Positions 25,928 to 35,242 of a DNA stretch of 64,000 nt are shown here, one piece after another. The stretch lies in NCBI GenBank assembly GCA_948934525.1, contig CAQZSK010000002.1, forward strand, positions 1 to 64,000. Reading direction: 5' to 3'. The position numbers and the translations under genes were made by a program. Position 1 is the stretch's first letter; every line of letters begins with the position of its first letter. The notes under the pieces are model-generated. The model saw nothing but the letters and a program-made list of their open reading frames with translations, did not search any database and had not been told where the DNA came from. Source of the stretch: an uncultured Clostridia bacterium. Its GTDB lineage: Bacteria > Bacillota > Clostridia > TANB77 > CAG-508.

Positions 25928-26437
25928 ATGATTTTTTTCAAGATTATTTTATTAATTTCCATTGTGGTAGCTAGTACCATACTAGGTATCCTATTTTCTA
26001 AAAAATATTCCAACCGTGAAAAAGAGTTAAAAGAAATGAAAAGTGCTTTAAATATATTTGCAACTAAAATCAAATTTACTTATGAGCCAATTCCTAATGT
26101 GTTTTTAGAAATTGCCAACAAAATAGAAGGAAATGTAGGAAAGATTTTTGCAAGAGCTTCTAATAGAATGAAGGAAGAAAGCGCAGGAGAAGCTTGGACA
26201 AATGCTTTTTCAGATGTACCAAATAATTTATCCAAAGAAGATACAACAATTCTATCTAATTTAGGAAGAATGTTAGGTCAAACAGATGTAGAGGGACAAA
26301 TTAGTGAAATAGAAGTAGTAGTTCAATTTTTAAATACACAGCTAGAAAATGCCAAACAAGAGAAAATCAGAAATGAAAAGATGTATCGAACTTTAGGAAT
26401 TGTAGGTGGTTTAACAATTGCCATTATATTAATTTAA
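25928..26437 (+). CDS. spoIIIAB: Stage III sporulation protein AB
   Basis: 169 residues. N-terminal hydrophobic segment (about 3-22), then 'ILFSKKYSNREKELKEMKSA', a coiled helical body, and a C-terminal membrane span 'TLGIVGGLTIAIILI'. It matches SpoIIIAB, an inner-membrane component similar to type II secretion GspF. It lies 11 bases after spoIIIAA with a TAAGGAGG ribosome site. A GGGGAC repeat element follows before spoIIIAC. Confidence 0.94.
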   Translation: MIFFKIILLISIVVASTILGILFSKKYSNREKELKEMKSALNIFATKIKFTYEPIPNVFLEIANKIEGNVGKIFARASNRMKEESAGEAWTNAFSDVPNNLSKEDTTILSNLGRMLGQTDVEGQISEIEVVVQFLNTQLENAKQEKIRNEKMYRTLGIVGGLTIAIILI

Positions 26438-26442
26438 ACGAT

Positions 26443-26503
26443 GTCAGGTTGGGGACGTTCCTTAAAACTGACAAAAGTGTCAGTATAGGGACATACCTTA
26501 AAA
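26443..26503 (+). repeat. GTCAGG...GGGGACG-type repeat element
   Basis: Begins GTCAGGTTGGGGACGTTCC, contains CTGACAAAAGTGTCAG (an inverted repeat) and ends AGGGACATACC. The same element, in a longer, fully palindromic form, is at 28344-28468. Confidence 0.7.
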
Positions 26504-26518
26504 AATAGGGAGGAAAAC

Positions 26519-26713
26519 ATGGATATTAGTTTATTATTTAAAATAGCAGCAATAGGAATTTTAGTAGCGGTACTATATCAAGTGTTAGTAAGAGCAGGAA
26601 GAGAAGATCAAGCAATGATGACAACACTTGCAGGGTTAATTATTGTGTTAACATTAGTTATTAAAGAGATTAGTACTCTATTTACAAGTGTAAGGACGAT
26701 GTTTGGTTTATAA
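26519..26713 (+). CDS. spoIIIAC: Stage III sporulation protein AC
   Basis: 64 residues, two membrane spans (about 6-25, 33-51) and the ending 'ISTLFTSVRTMFGL', as in the family. It is a small membrane subunit of the forespore channel, related to SpoIIIAD. Its position third in the operon and its size agree with B. subtilis. AGGGAGG ribosome site. Confidence 0.95.
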   Translation: MDISLLFKIAAIGILVAVLYQVLVRAGREDQAMMTTLAGLIIVLTLVIKEISTLFTSVRTMFGL

Positions 26714-26760
26714 GGTATATTGAGAGCTTAAAGTAAAATGTTATAAAGATAGGAGAAGCA

Positions 26761-27147
26761 ATGGACATTATTAAAATAATTGGAATAGGACTAATTGCAT
26801 TAATTATCATTATTATCGTAAAACAATATAGACCAGAGTTTACCATCTATGTTTCTTTAGCAGCAGGTGCTTTGATTCTATTAATGGTGATGGACAAGAT
26901 AGGTGGTATCATAGACCTATTAACATCACTATCTAACAAAACAGCAATTAATAATGAATTTTTAGTATTACTCATTAAAATTACAGGAATTGCCTTTTTG
27001 ACTGAATTTGCAGTAAGTATTTGCAAAGACTCAGGAGAAGTAGCCATTGCCAACAAAGTAGACTTAGGAGGAAAAGTCATTATCATTTCTATGTCCATCC
27101 CTATTATTGCAAGTCTATTAGAAACTATTTTAAAAATTTTACCATAA
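26761..27147 (+). CDS. spoIIIAD: Stage III sporulation protein AD
   Basis: 128 residues with four hydrophobic segments. 'MDIIKIIGIGLIALIIIIIV' and KQYRPEF begin as in SpoIIIAD, and 'ALILLMVMDKIGGIIDLLTS' and 'LGGKVIIISMSIPIIASLLE' are conserved. A membrane subunit of the SpoIIIA channel. Ribosome site GATAGGAGAA. Confidence 0.95.
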   Translation: MDIIKIIGIGLIALIIIIIVKQYRPEFTIYVSLAAGALILLMVMDKIGGIIDLLTSLSNKTAINNEFLVLLIKITGIAFLTEFAVSICKDSGEVAIANKVDLGGKVIIISMSIPIIASLLETILKILP

Positions 27148-27171
27148 CACAAAAGAAAGGAGAGAATGGAA

Positions 27172-28338
27172 ATGAAAAAAAGATTTAAAATATTTTTAAT
27201 TGTATTTCTTTTTGTATTTTTCATTTCTCCTATTAGTTATGCAGAGGAAGAAACAGCATCACAAGAAGAAATTTTATCTTCTCAAAAAGATAGTTTAAAC
27301 ATTTCTAGCTTTATCAAAGAGGCTCAAAAATATACCACAGATACTTTTGAAGATCTAGACTTAGGGAATTTATTTTCCTCAGCTGTCACAGGAAATATTG
27401 ATAATGAGACACTCTTAAAAGCATTTTCCAAAATGATAGGGAAAGAAGTAGTCAGCTGTATCAACATTTTAGGAAGTATAGTTATCATTATTATTATACA
27501 TAGCATATTAAAAAGTATTAGTGAAGGACTAGAAAATAAGTCCATATCACAAATTACTTATTATGTACAATACATATTAATTGTTACTTTAATCATGAAA
27601 AACTTTGCCGATATTTTAACTATGGTAAGGACAAGTATTGATAGCTTAGTAGGCTTTATGAACAGTTTAGTACCTTTACTGGTTACTCTAATGCTCACAA
27701 CTGGAAATATTGCTTCTGCAGGAATTACAGAGCCCATTATTTTATTCATCATCACTTTTATTGGGAACTTTATTACCACAGTATTAATTCCTTTTATTTT
27801 AATAGCAAATGTATTAGGAATTGTATCTAAGGTATCTCCACGAGTACAGGTGGACAAACTATCTAAATTCTTCAACTCTTCTGTAGTGTGGGTATTAGGA
27901 ATTGTGCTAACCATATTTGTAGGAGTTTTGTCAATAGAAGGAAGTTTAAGCAGCACAGTAGATGGAATTACTGCAAAAACTGCAAAAGCAGCAGTAACTA
28001 ATTTTATACCAGTAGTAGGAAAAATTTTAGGAGATGCAGTAGATACAGTAATTGGCTGTAGTAATGTTCTAAAAAATGCAGTAGGAATAGTCGGAGTAAT
28101 TGTCATTGTTTGTATTTGTATAGGACCAATTATCAGATTAGCAGTCCTGATGGCTCTGTACTACTTAGCAGGAGCAATTTGCCAACCCATTGCAGATGAA
28201 AAGATTGTAAAACTATTAGACCAAATGGGAGACACCTTCAAAATGTTATTAGCAATCATGTGTAGTGTATCAGTTATGCTGATTGTAGGAACAACATTGG
28301 TCATTAAAATAACAAATAGTGGACTTATGTATCGTTAG
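27172..28338 (+). CDS. spoIIIAE: Stage III sporulation protein AE
   Basis: About 388 residues from the ATG at 27172; an ATG six bases upstream crowds the GAAAGGAGAG ribosome site. It has a signal-like first segment (to ISYA), an extracytoplasmic N-terminal region and about seven spans. 'VKLLDQMGDTFKMLLAIMCS' and 'LGIVSKVSPRVQVDKLSKFF' are family landmarks. Polytopic membrane component of the feeding channel, co-transcribed. Confidence 0.95.
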   Translation: MKKRFKIFLIVFLFVFFISPISYAEEETASQEEILSSQKDSLNISSFIKEAQKYTTDTFEDLDLGNLFSSAVTGNIDNETLLKAFSKMIGKEVVSCINILGSIVIIIIIHSILKSISEGLENKSISQITYYVQYILIVTLIMKNFADILTMVRTSIDSLVGFMNSLVPLLVTLMLTTGNIASAGITEPIILFIITFIGNFITTVLIPFILIANVLGIVSKVSPRVQVDKLSKFFNSSVVWVLGIVLTIFVGVLSIEGSLSSTVDGITAKTAKAAVTNFIPVVGKILGDAVDTVIGCSNVLKNAVGIVGVIVIVCICIGPIIRLAVLMALYYLAGAICQPIADEKIVKLLDQMGDTFKMLLAIMCSVSVMLIVGTTLVIKITNSGLMYR

Positions 28339-28343
28339 TGTCT

Positions 28344-28468
28344 GTCAGGTTGGGGACGTTCCTTTTTCTGACAAAAGTGTCATAGAGGGGACAGACCTTA
28401 CTAAATTTATTAAAGGAGTGTCCCTAGCCTGACAAAAATGTCAGAAAAAGGAACGTCCCCAACCTGAC
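28344..28468 (+). repeat. 125-bp palindromic GGGGAC repeat between spoIIIAE and spoIIIAF
   Basis: Bases 28344-28373 and 28439-28468 are perfect 30-base inverted repeats; each arm carries GTCAGG, GGGGACGTTCC and TTTTTCTGACA. The inner part holds AGGGGACAGACC and a GTGTCCCT counterpart. It lies inside the operon with no effect on either flanking frame. Related elements: 26443, 44141, 51775. Confidence 0.85.
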
Positions 28469-28482
28469 AAGAAGGAGAAACT

Positions 28483-29127
28483 ATGGAATGGATGAGTGGT
28501 TGGATCCAAGGTATTATTATTGCAGTAATTATTAGTACCATTATTGAAATGATTTTACCAGAAGGAACGAGCAAAAAGTATATTAAAGTAGTAATTGGTG
28601 TATATATTCTGTTTTCTATTGTATCTCCTGTAATTAGTAAGGTAACAGGAAATGAATTTAGAGTATCAGATATTTTAGACTTAGAAAAGTATATGGAAAA
28701 ATCAAAAAATAGTAGTAACATGCAAAATCAATTGACAAACCAGAATCAAAATCAAATTAAAGATATTTATTTAAGTAGTATCAAAAGCGATATTAAGCAA
28801 AAGGTAGAAAACAAAGGTTATCAAGTACAAAGTTTAGATTTAGAAATAGAAAATGATGAACAATATACTTTGAAACAATTGAGATTACAAGTTTCAAAAG
28901 AGGTTGTAGAAACAAATAGTAATGTGAATAAAAATACAAATCAAATTGTAGAAAATGTTCAAGAAGTGAGTATTAAAATAGGGAATAATACACAAAATGA
29001 GAATAAATCACCAGTAAATACACAGAATAAGAAAAATACAATTTCTAGTCAAAATAGAAAAGAATTAAAAGATTATTTGAGTAGTGTATATGAAATAAGT
29101 ACAAAAAATATTTTCATAAATGAGTAA
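28483..29127 (+). CDS. spoIIIAF: Stage III sporulation protein AF
   Basis: 214 residues. Two N-terminal spans (about 6-26 and 32-53) flank 'MILPEGTSKKYIKVVIGVYI', the SpoIIIAF hallmark. The remainder is a Gln/Asn-rich extracytoplasmic ring-building domain ('KQKVENKGYQVQSLDLEIEN'). Longer polar insertions than in B. subtilis. GAAGGAG ribosome site, which directly follows the repeat element. Confidence 0.93.
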   Translation: MEWMSGWIQGIIIAVIISTIIEMILPEGTSKKYIKVVIGVYILFSIVSPVISKVTGNEFRVSDILDLEKYMEKSKNSSNMQNQLTNQNQNQIKDIYLSSIKSDIKQKVENKGYQVQSLDLEIENDEQYTLKQLRLQVSKEVVETNSNVNKNTNQIVENVQEVSIKIGNNTQNENKSPVNTQNKKNTISSQNRKELKDYLSSVYEISTKNIFINE

Positions 29128-29141
29128 AGGAGGACATATAT

Positions 29142-29759
29142 ATGCTAAAGGACAAGATTAAAAATTTTCTAACAAAAGAACAAGAGGGAGACAACAAAAA
29201 GAAAATTGAAAATTTAGCAGTATTTGTAGTAATATTAATTGTTACTTTAATTGCAATTAATTTGATATGGAATAGTGGTGGCAAAAAGAATCAAGATACT
29301 TCTGATGATCCAAATAAAAAGTTGGCAGGTATAGAAAATAATAGTTCTATTCAAACAAATGGAATAGCACAAGATACTTTGTCTATACAATTAGAGGAAA
29401 TATTAGGAAAAATAGAAGGAGTAGGCAAGGTAAAAGTTCTAATTACATATTCACAAACTAATGAAACTATTCCAATGTATAATGAAGATACTTCACAAAA
29501 AGATACTGAGGAAAAGGACACAAGTGGGGGAACAAGAAAAGTGACTGAAACAGATAGCAAAAAAGAGATCATTTATCAGGAGAATAATGGACAGAAAATT
29601 CCCATTACAAAAAGTATTATAAGTCCTAAAATAGAAGGTGCTATTATTACTGCACAAGGAGCAGGAAATGCAGTAGTGAAAACCAATATTATACAAGCTG
29701 TAGAGGCAGTAACAGGAATTTCTTCTCATAAAATTCAAGTATTTTCTATGAGTGAATGA
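29142..29759 (+). CDS. spoIIIAG: Stage III sporulation protein AG
   Basis: 205 residues. One span at about 26-44 ('LAVFVVILIVTLIAINLIW'), then a secretin-ring-like domain containing 'LSIQLEEILGKIEGVGKVKV' and 'GAIITAQGAGNAVVKTNIIQ' followed by AVEAVTG, the conserved core. It forms a ring in the intermembrane space of the forespore channel. AAAGGAGGAC ribosome site. Confidence 0.95.
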   Translation: MLKDKIKNFLTKEQEGDNKKKIENLAVFVVILIVTLIAINLIWNSGGKKNQDTSDDPNKKLAGIENNSSIQTNGIAQDTLSIQLEEILGKIEGVGKVKVLITYSQTNETIPMYNEDTSQKDTEEKDTSGGTRKVTETDSKKEIIYQENNGQKIPITKSIISPKIEGAIITAQGAGNAVVKTNIIQAVEAVTGISSHKIQVFSMSE

Positions 29760-29823
29760 GATACATAAAAGATTTTACAAAAGAAAAGGATATTAAAAAG
29801 CTAAAGAAAGGAATTGTGAGAAA

Positions 29824-30528
29824 ATGAAAAATCTAAATTTAAAGAAAAATCAGGTGGTTATTTTTGTAATAGCTTTGATGCTAGTAACAGCAGGATATTT
29901 GAATTTTAGTAATCAACAAAATTTATTACCAACTAGTAGCCTAGCGGATTCCGAACAAATGGCGGCTATTGGAGATGCAACATTGGTTAGTGCTAATCAA
30001 ACAACTAAAAATTCGGTAGTAGATGGAATGAAAAATAATACAGTAAGTAATACGGTACAAAATAATAGTAATGTTCAAACAAACAGTAATGTACAAACAA
30101 GTGGAAATATACAAACAAACATGAATGAACAAACTAACAATCAAGTATCTGCAAGTCAAACAAATAATATTCCTCAAACAGATAATAGCTATTATACCCA
30201 ATCTAAGTTGGATAGGGAAAAAATGTATTCTCAAATGTTAGAAAATTATCAAAAGATATTAGAGGCAGATAATTTAAGTGCAGAAGAGAAAACAACTGCA
30301 CAAGAAGAAATCAAAAAAATCAATAATGAAAAAAATGCTATTATGATAGCAGAAAATTTAATTAAGACCAAAGGTTTTGAAGAGGTTCTTTTATTTGTGA
30401 ATAATGGAAATGTTAGTGTTGTAGTAAGGGCAGAAAAACTAGATGAAAGTCAAATTGCACAAATTCAAAATATAGTGACAAGAGAGTTAAATGTAAAAGT
30501 AACAAAGATTAATGTAAGTATAAAATAG
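29824..30528 (+). CDS. spoIIIAH: Stage III sporulation protein AH
   Basis: 234 residues. One span (about 9-27) and then a low-complexity Asn/Gln/Thr/Ser region (about 62-128) with repeated NVQTNSNVQT units, an expansion not seen in B. subtilis. The C-terminal ring domain 'NLSAEEKTTAQEEIKKINNE' and 'VVVRAEKLDESQIAQIQNIV' is complete. It binds SpoIIQ on the forespore side. Its last codons directly abut the 5'-truncated pilin-like gene, suggesting a deletion junction just after this gene. Confidence 0.93.
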   Translation: MKNLNLKKNQVVIFVIALMLVTAGYLNFSNQQNLLPTSSLADSEQMAAIGDATLVSANQTTKNSVVDGMKNNTVSNTVQNNSNVQTNSNVQTSGNIQTNMNEQTNNQVSASQTNNIPQTDNSYYTQSKLDREKMYSQMLENYQKILEADNLSAEEKTTAQEEIKKINNEKNAIMIAENLIKTKGFEEVLLFVNNGNVSVVVRAEKLDESQIAQIQNIVTRELNVKVTKINVSIK

Positions 30529-31653
30529 AATTAGCTACTTTAGTAACCATTGTAGTACTACTCATATTAGCAGGGATAACAATTACATATGTTATAGGAG
30601 ACAATAGCATTTTTAAGGAAGCGCAAGAGGCTGTAAGTAAAACAAATCAAACTGCACAAGATGAGTTAGAAGGATTAAATAAAGTGGATAATTTTATCAA
30701 AAAGGAAACAAATAAGAAACCAATTATTAAAAGAATAGGTGTTGTTTCTAAAACGATTAATTCACTAACAATTGAAGCTATTGGAGCAGACGACGATAAA
30801 GATCAATTAAAATATAAATTATATATAGGAAATTCAAAAGAAAACTTAATATTACATAGTGAAGAAAAAGAAGGAACAAGCAATGTTTCAGTACAATGGG
30901 AAGTTTTAGGCCTACAAGAATATACAAAATATTATTATAAAGTAGAAGTAACTGATGGAATTGATATAGTAACTACTAACATAAAAGAAGTAATGACTAA
31001 TAGAACAAACACAGCACCAACAGTTGCTAATTTAGAAATTGAATCAAAAACAACTAATAGTATGAAAATAAAAGCAAATGCCACTGATGCAGAAGATGAT
31101 AAGTTGATATATACAATTTATTTTGGAGAAACTGCAGATAAGTTGACAAAACAAACAACGATAGAAGAACAAAACAAGGGAGAAGGAATAACTTTTACGA
31201 AAGCAGATTTAAAAGAATATACCCTATATTATTACAGAGTTGATGTGTCAGATGAATGGGATACAACAGAAGGCATGGGGCAAGAAGTAAGAACATATTG
31301 TTCAGGAAAAGGTGCTGTTTGTGAAGGAACAACAACTTGTACACATTGTAATGATGAGGGGGAGTGTACTAGGAGAGAAAAAAGTTTAACGACAATTACT
31401 GGATATGAGACATGTTCTAAAGATGGAAAAAGTAAGAAACATACAATAATAAAGCATTGGTGCTCTTGTAGAGGACAAGGAAAATATACACGGAGAAGAA
31501 ATGAAGGATCCTAATGGAACTTGGCATTACAACCGCACATATCCTCAGATTTGTGGACTTTGCCAAGGAACCAAAAATGTTCCATGTTCACATGAAAAAA
31601 CAGAACAACATGAAATATGTATTCATGATAAAGTAGGACAACATGATGACTAA
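30525..31653 (+). pseudogene. 5'-truncated pilin-like/FN3 gene with +1 recoding at CGG
   Basis: The frame enters at a pilin-like hydrophobic helix (LVTIVVLLILAGITITYV) similar to the start of the gene at 41567, but lacks its MxxKxxGIT leader, start codon and ribosome site. Two fibronectin type III-like repeats follow ('YTKYYYKVEVTDG', 'YTLYYYRVDVSDE'), then a Cys-rich segment with CxxC pairs. At 31491 an in-frame CGG interrupts it; one base later the frame continues for 53 codons (CGLCQGTKNVPCSHEK) to TAA 31651. It probably encoded a surface pseudopilin. Whether translation still starts, for instance by coupling to spoIIIAH or at GTG 30684, is unclear. Confidence 0.6.
31491..31493 (+). other. 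+1 recoding site in the FN3/Cys-rich gene (ACA CGG AGA read as ACA-GGA-GAA)
   Basis: In the zero frame, stop TAA is 6 codons downstream. After skipping the C, Gly-Glu-Glu-Met starts a 53-codon open frame that carries CxxC and His residues like the preceding zinc-ribbon-like part. Confidence 0.6.
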
Positions 31654-31672
31654 AACCAATTAGAAAATTAAC

Positions 31673-31712
31673 AAAACTCTATATGATTTAAAAACATATA
31701 GGGTTTTTATTT
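31673..31712 (+). terminator. Terminator upstream of pgsA
   Basis: AAAACTCTATATG (31673-31685) pairs with CATATAGGGTTTT (31695-31707) with one wobble, followed by T-rich sequence. Confidence 0.75.
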
Positions 31713-31816
31713 TTTTCTTGAACAAAGAAAAATTCTATGGTAAGATTAAGAAAAATAAAATATGAAAGATAAAATCTAATTTTATATCATACAATATAAG
31801 GAGTATGGAGGTAAGA

Positions 31817-32416
31817 ATGAATTTAGCCAATAAATTAACTATTTTAAGAATTTTGTTAGTACCGATTATGGTAATTATTCCATTTTTTAATATTCAAGGT
31901 GAGGTATTAGGAATACCAATTACCTACTTGATTGTAGATGTTATTTTTATTATAGCAGCAATTACAGATAAATTAGATGGCTATATTGCCAGATCTAGAA
32001 ATCAAATTACTACATTTGGAAAGTTCCTAGACCCAATTGCTGATAAAATAGTTGTAATCACAGCTATGGTAATGCTAGTAGAATGGGGACATTTACCTGC
32101 TTGGATTCCAATTGTTGTTATTTTGAGAGAATTTATTGTATCAGGATATCGTTTAGTGGCTGTCGAAAAGAGTGGAAATGTAATTGCAGCTAATATCTGG
32201 GGAAAACTAAAAACAGTAACACAAATGATTGGCCTTATTATTGCATTCCTAGATTCAAATCCTTATGGAGCGGTTTTGGGCGGTAGTTTAACTGGTTATG
32301 AGTTGGTTATCAATGTATTAGTTACTTTAATAATGAGTGTATCAGTTATAGCTACTGTATTTTCAGGTTGGGATTATGTAAAAGGTGGAAAAGACTTATT
32401 TAAAGGGTCTATTTAA
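31817..32416 (+). CDS. pgsA: Phosphatidylglycerophosphate synthase
   Basis: 199 residues from the ATG at 31817 (GGAGGTAAGA upstream); an ATG at 31805 lies in that site. It carries the CDP-alcohol phosphotransferase motif D-x2-D-G-x2-A-R-x8-G-x3-D-x3-D as DKLDGYIAR...GKFLDPIAD (Asp 51, 54, 72, 76). It transfers phosphatidyl from CDP-diacylglycerol to glycerol-3-phosphate in the membrane, the first step to phosphatidylglycerol. Five or six spans. ligA follows. Confidence 0.95.
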   Translation: MNLANKLTILRILLVPIMVIIPFFNIQGEVLGIPITYLIVDVIFIIAAITDKLDGYIARSRNQITTFGKFLDPIADKIVVITAMVMLVEWGHLPAWIPIVVILREFIVSGYRLVAVEKSGNVIAANIWGKLKTVTQMIGLIIAFLDSNPYGAVLGGSLTGYELVINVLVTLIMSVSVIATVFSGWDYVKGGKDLFKGSI

Positions 32417-32432
32417 AAGAAAAAGTGTGTGA

Positions 32433-34445
<2,013 letters not shown>

Positions 34446-34455
34446 AAGGAGTATT

Positions 34456-34710
34456 ATGGAAGGTTATACTTTTGAGAAAATGTGGTTGGATTTGAAAAAT
34501 GGTTATCAAATATATTACACATATGTGGGAAATCGATATGTGCTATTTAAAACAGCAGAGAATTGTTATACGCAGAAATTATTATCAGCCGATAAAAAAA
34601 GTCCTCATCCTAGACAATTAATGTTAACACTAAAACGAGTAAAGGAAATGTTTCCACATATGGAAGATGTGGAATATAAAGTGGGAATGTATGATGAATA
34701 TAATACATAA
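34456..34710 (+). CDS. Small protein of unknown function
   Basis: 84 residues, 10 bases after ligA and probably co-transcribed. 'GYQIYYTYVGNRYVLFKTAE' suggests a small beta-sheet fold, and 'PHPRQLMLTLKRVKEMFPHM' a basic helix. No signal peptide or membrane segment. No family recognised. AGAAGGAG ribosome site supports it being real. Confidence 0.6.
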   Translation: MEGYTFEKMWLDLKNGYQIYYTYVGNRYVLFKTAENCYTQKLLSADKKSPHPRQLMLTLKRVKEMFPHMEDVEYKVGMYDEYNT

Positions 34711-34712
34711 TT

Positions 34713-34741
34713 TTGACTTTCATAGGAAAATATGTTATAAT
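34713..34741 (+). promoter_or_regulatory. Strong SigmaA promoter (TTGACT-N17-TATAAT)
   Basis: TTGACT 34713-34718, 17-base spacer, TATAAT 34736-34741; the transcript should begin near 34748 and run to the terminator at 35094. Confidence 0.75.
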
Positions 34742-34787
34742 ATAAAAAGCACAGACCTTATTAAAAAATTTGGAGGTTCGAGAAAAC

Positions 34788-35042
34788 ATGGCAAGAAGAA
34801 CAGGAAGAGATTTCTTTGTGCGAGTGCTTAACCAAAAAGAAGTGAAAACTGTTGAAGGTATCCTTAAGCCATATGGACTTGGGTATAACGGTGGCAGCTT
34901 CACCAGAGACGAAGAAAATGGTGATGTTTTTCATGTTGGAATCGACATGAGAGGCAAAGGTACTTGCAATGAATCAGGGTTAATGCAAGTACTTAAAGCA
35001 GCCCTGAAAGCTAAGCGGCTCATTTTGACGAAAAGTCGCTAA
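34788..35042 (+). CDS. Possible small protein (alternative to structured RNA), in-frame CGG near its end
   Basis: 84 codons from ATG, GGAGG 12 bases upstream. The peptide MARRTGRDFFVRVLNQKEV... with GDVFHVGIDMRGKG looks protein-like (alternating hydrophobics, a final helix) but matches nothing I know. Third codon positions are much richer in G and C than in the neighbours. CGG at 35016-35018 is in frame: read as Arg the protein ends RLILTKSR; with a +1 shift it ends GSF at TGA 35026. If coding, it is either the one exception to, or a fourth case of, CGG recoding. Confidence 0.35.
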   Translation: MARRTGRDFFVRVLNQKEVKTVEGILKPYGLGYNGGSFTRDEENGDVFHVGIDMRGKGTCNESGLMQVLKAALKAKRLILTKSR

Positions 35043-35093
35043 TGACATGAGTCGAACAAACCAAATAGCAACAGCCTCTAACTAGGGGCAAGG

Positions 35094-35135
35094 AACATCC
35101 ACTCTTTGTTTTTAAAGAGTGGATGTTTTTGTTTT
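35094..35135 (+). terminator. Strong rho-independent terminator of the 34748 transcript
   Basis: AACATCCACTCTTT (35094-35107) pairs exactly over 14 bases with AAAGAGTGGATGTT (35114-35127), followed by TTTGTTTT. Confidence 0.9.
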
Positions 35136-35202
35136 GACTTTTGAAAATAGTTACATTAGGATAATTGCAATTTATCCTTAATTACTAACCTCCAACATTA
35201 AT

Positions 35203-35233
35203 CCCCTTTATTGCAACGCGATAAAGGGGTTTT
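35203..35233 (-). terminator. Terminator downstream of rqcH, possibly bidirectional
   Basis: CCCCTTTAT (35203-35211) pairs with ATAAAGGGG (35221-35229); it lies ten bases beyond the rqcH stop on the - strand, and the + strand side has a TTTT tail. Confidence 0.55.
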
Positions 35234-35242
35234 AGAAAAAAA

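Larger units (their letters stand above)
34748..35135 (+). ncRNA. Candidate structured RNA (about 380 nt) between a strong promoter and terminator
   Basis: The segment is GC-richer than its surroundings and holds many short hairpins: CATGT/ACATG near 34930, GCAA/TTGC near 34960, AGCC/GGCT near 35005, GCCTC/GGGGC near 35075. A long-range complement joins GTTCGA (34776-34781) to TCGAAC (35052-35057). The stretch 35043-35093 has no open frame yet stays structured. No tmRNA, RNase P or SRP signature is seen. An open frame of 84 codons overlaps its first part, so a coding role is the alternative. I cannot name an Rfam family. Confidence 0.42.

Noticed and set aside
27561..28106. Long - strand frame across spoIIIAE
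   Set aside because: Its codons mirror the hydrophobic spoIIIAE spans, it has no start signal, and spoIIIAE is a certain gene.
34748..35135. tmRNA, RNase P RNA or SRP RNA
   Set aside because: I looked for the tag peptide, TCC(A) acceptor end, GAGGAAAGTC and GGAAGGAAGCA-type signatures and found none.
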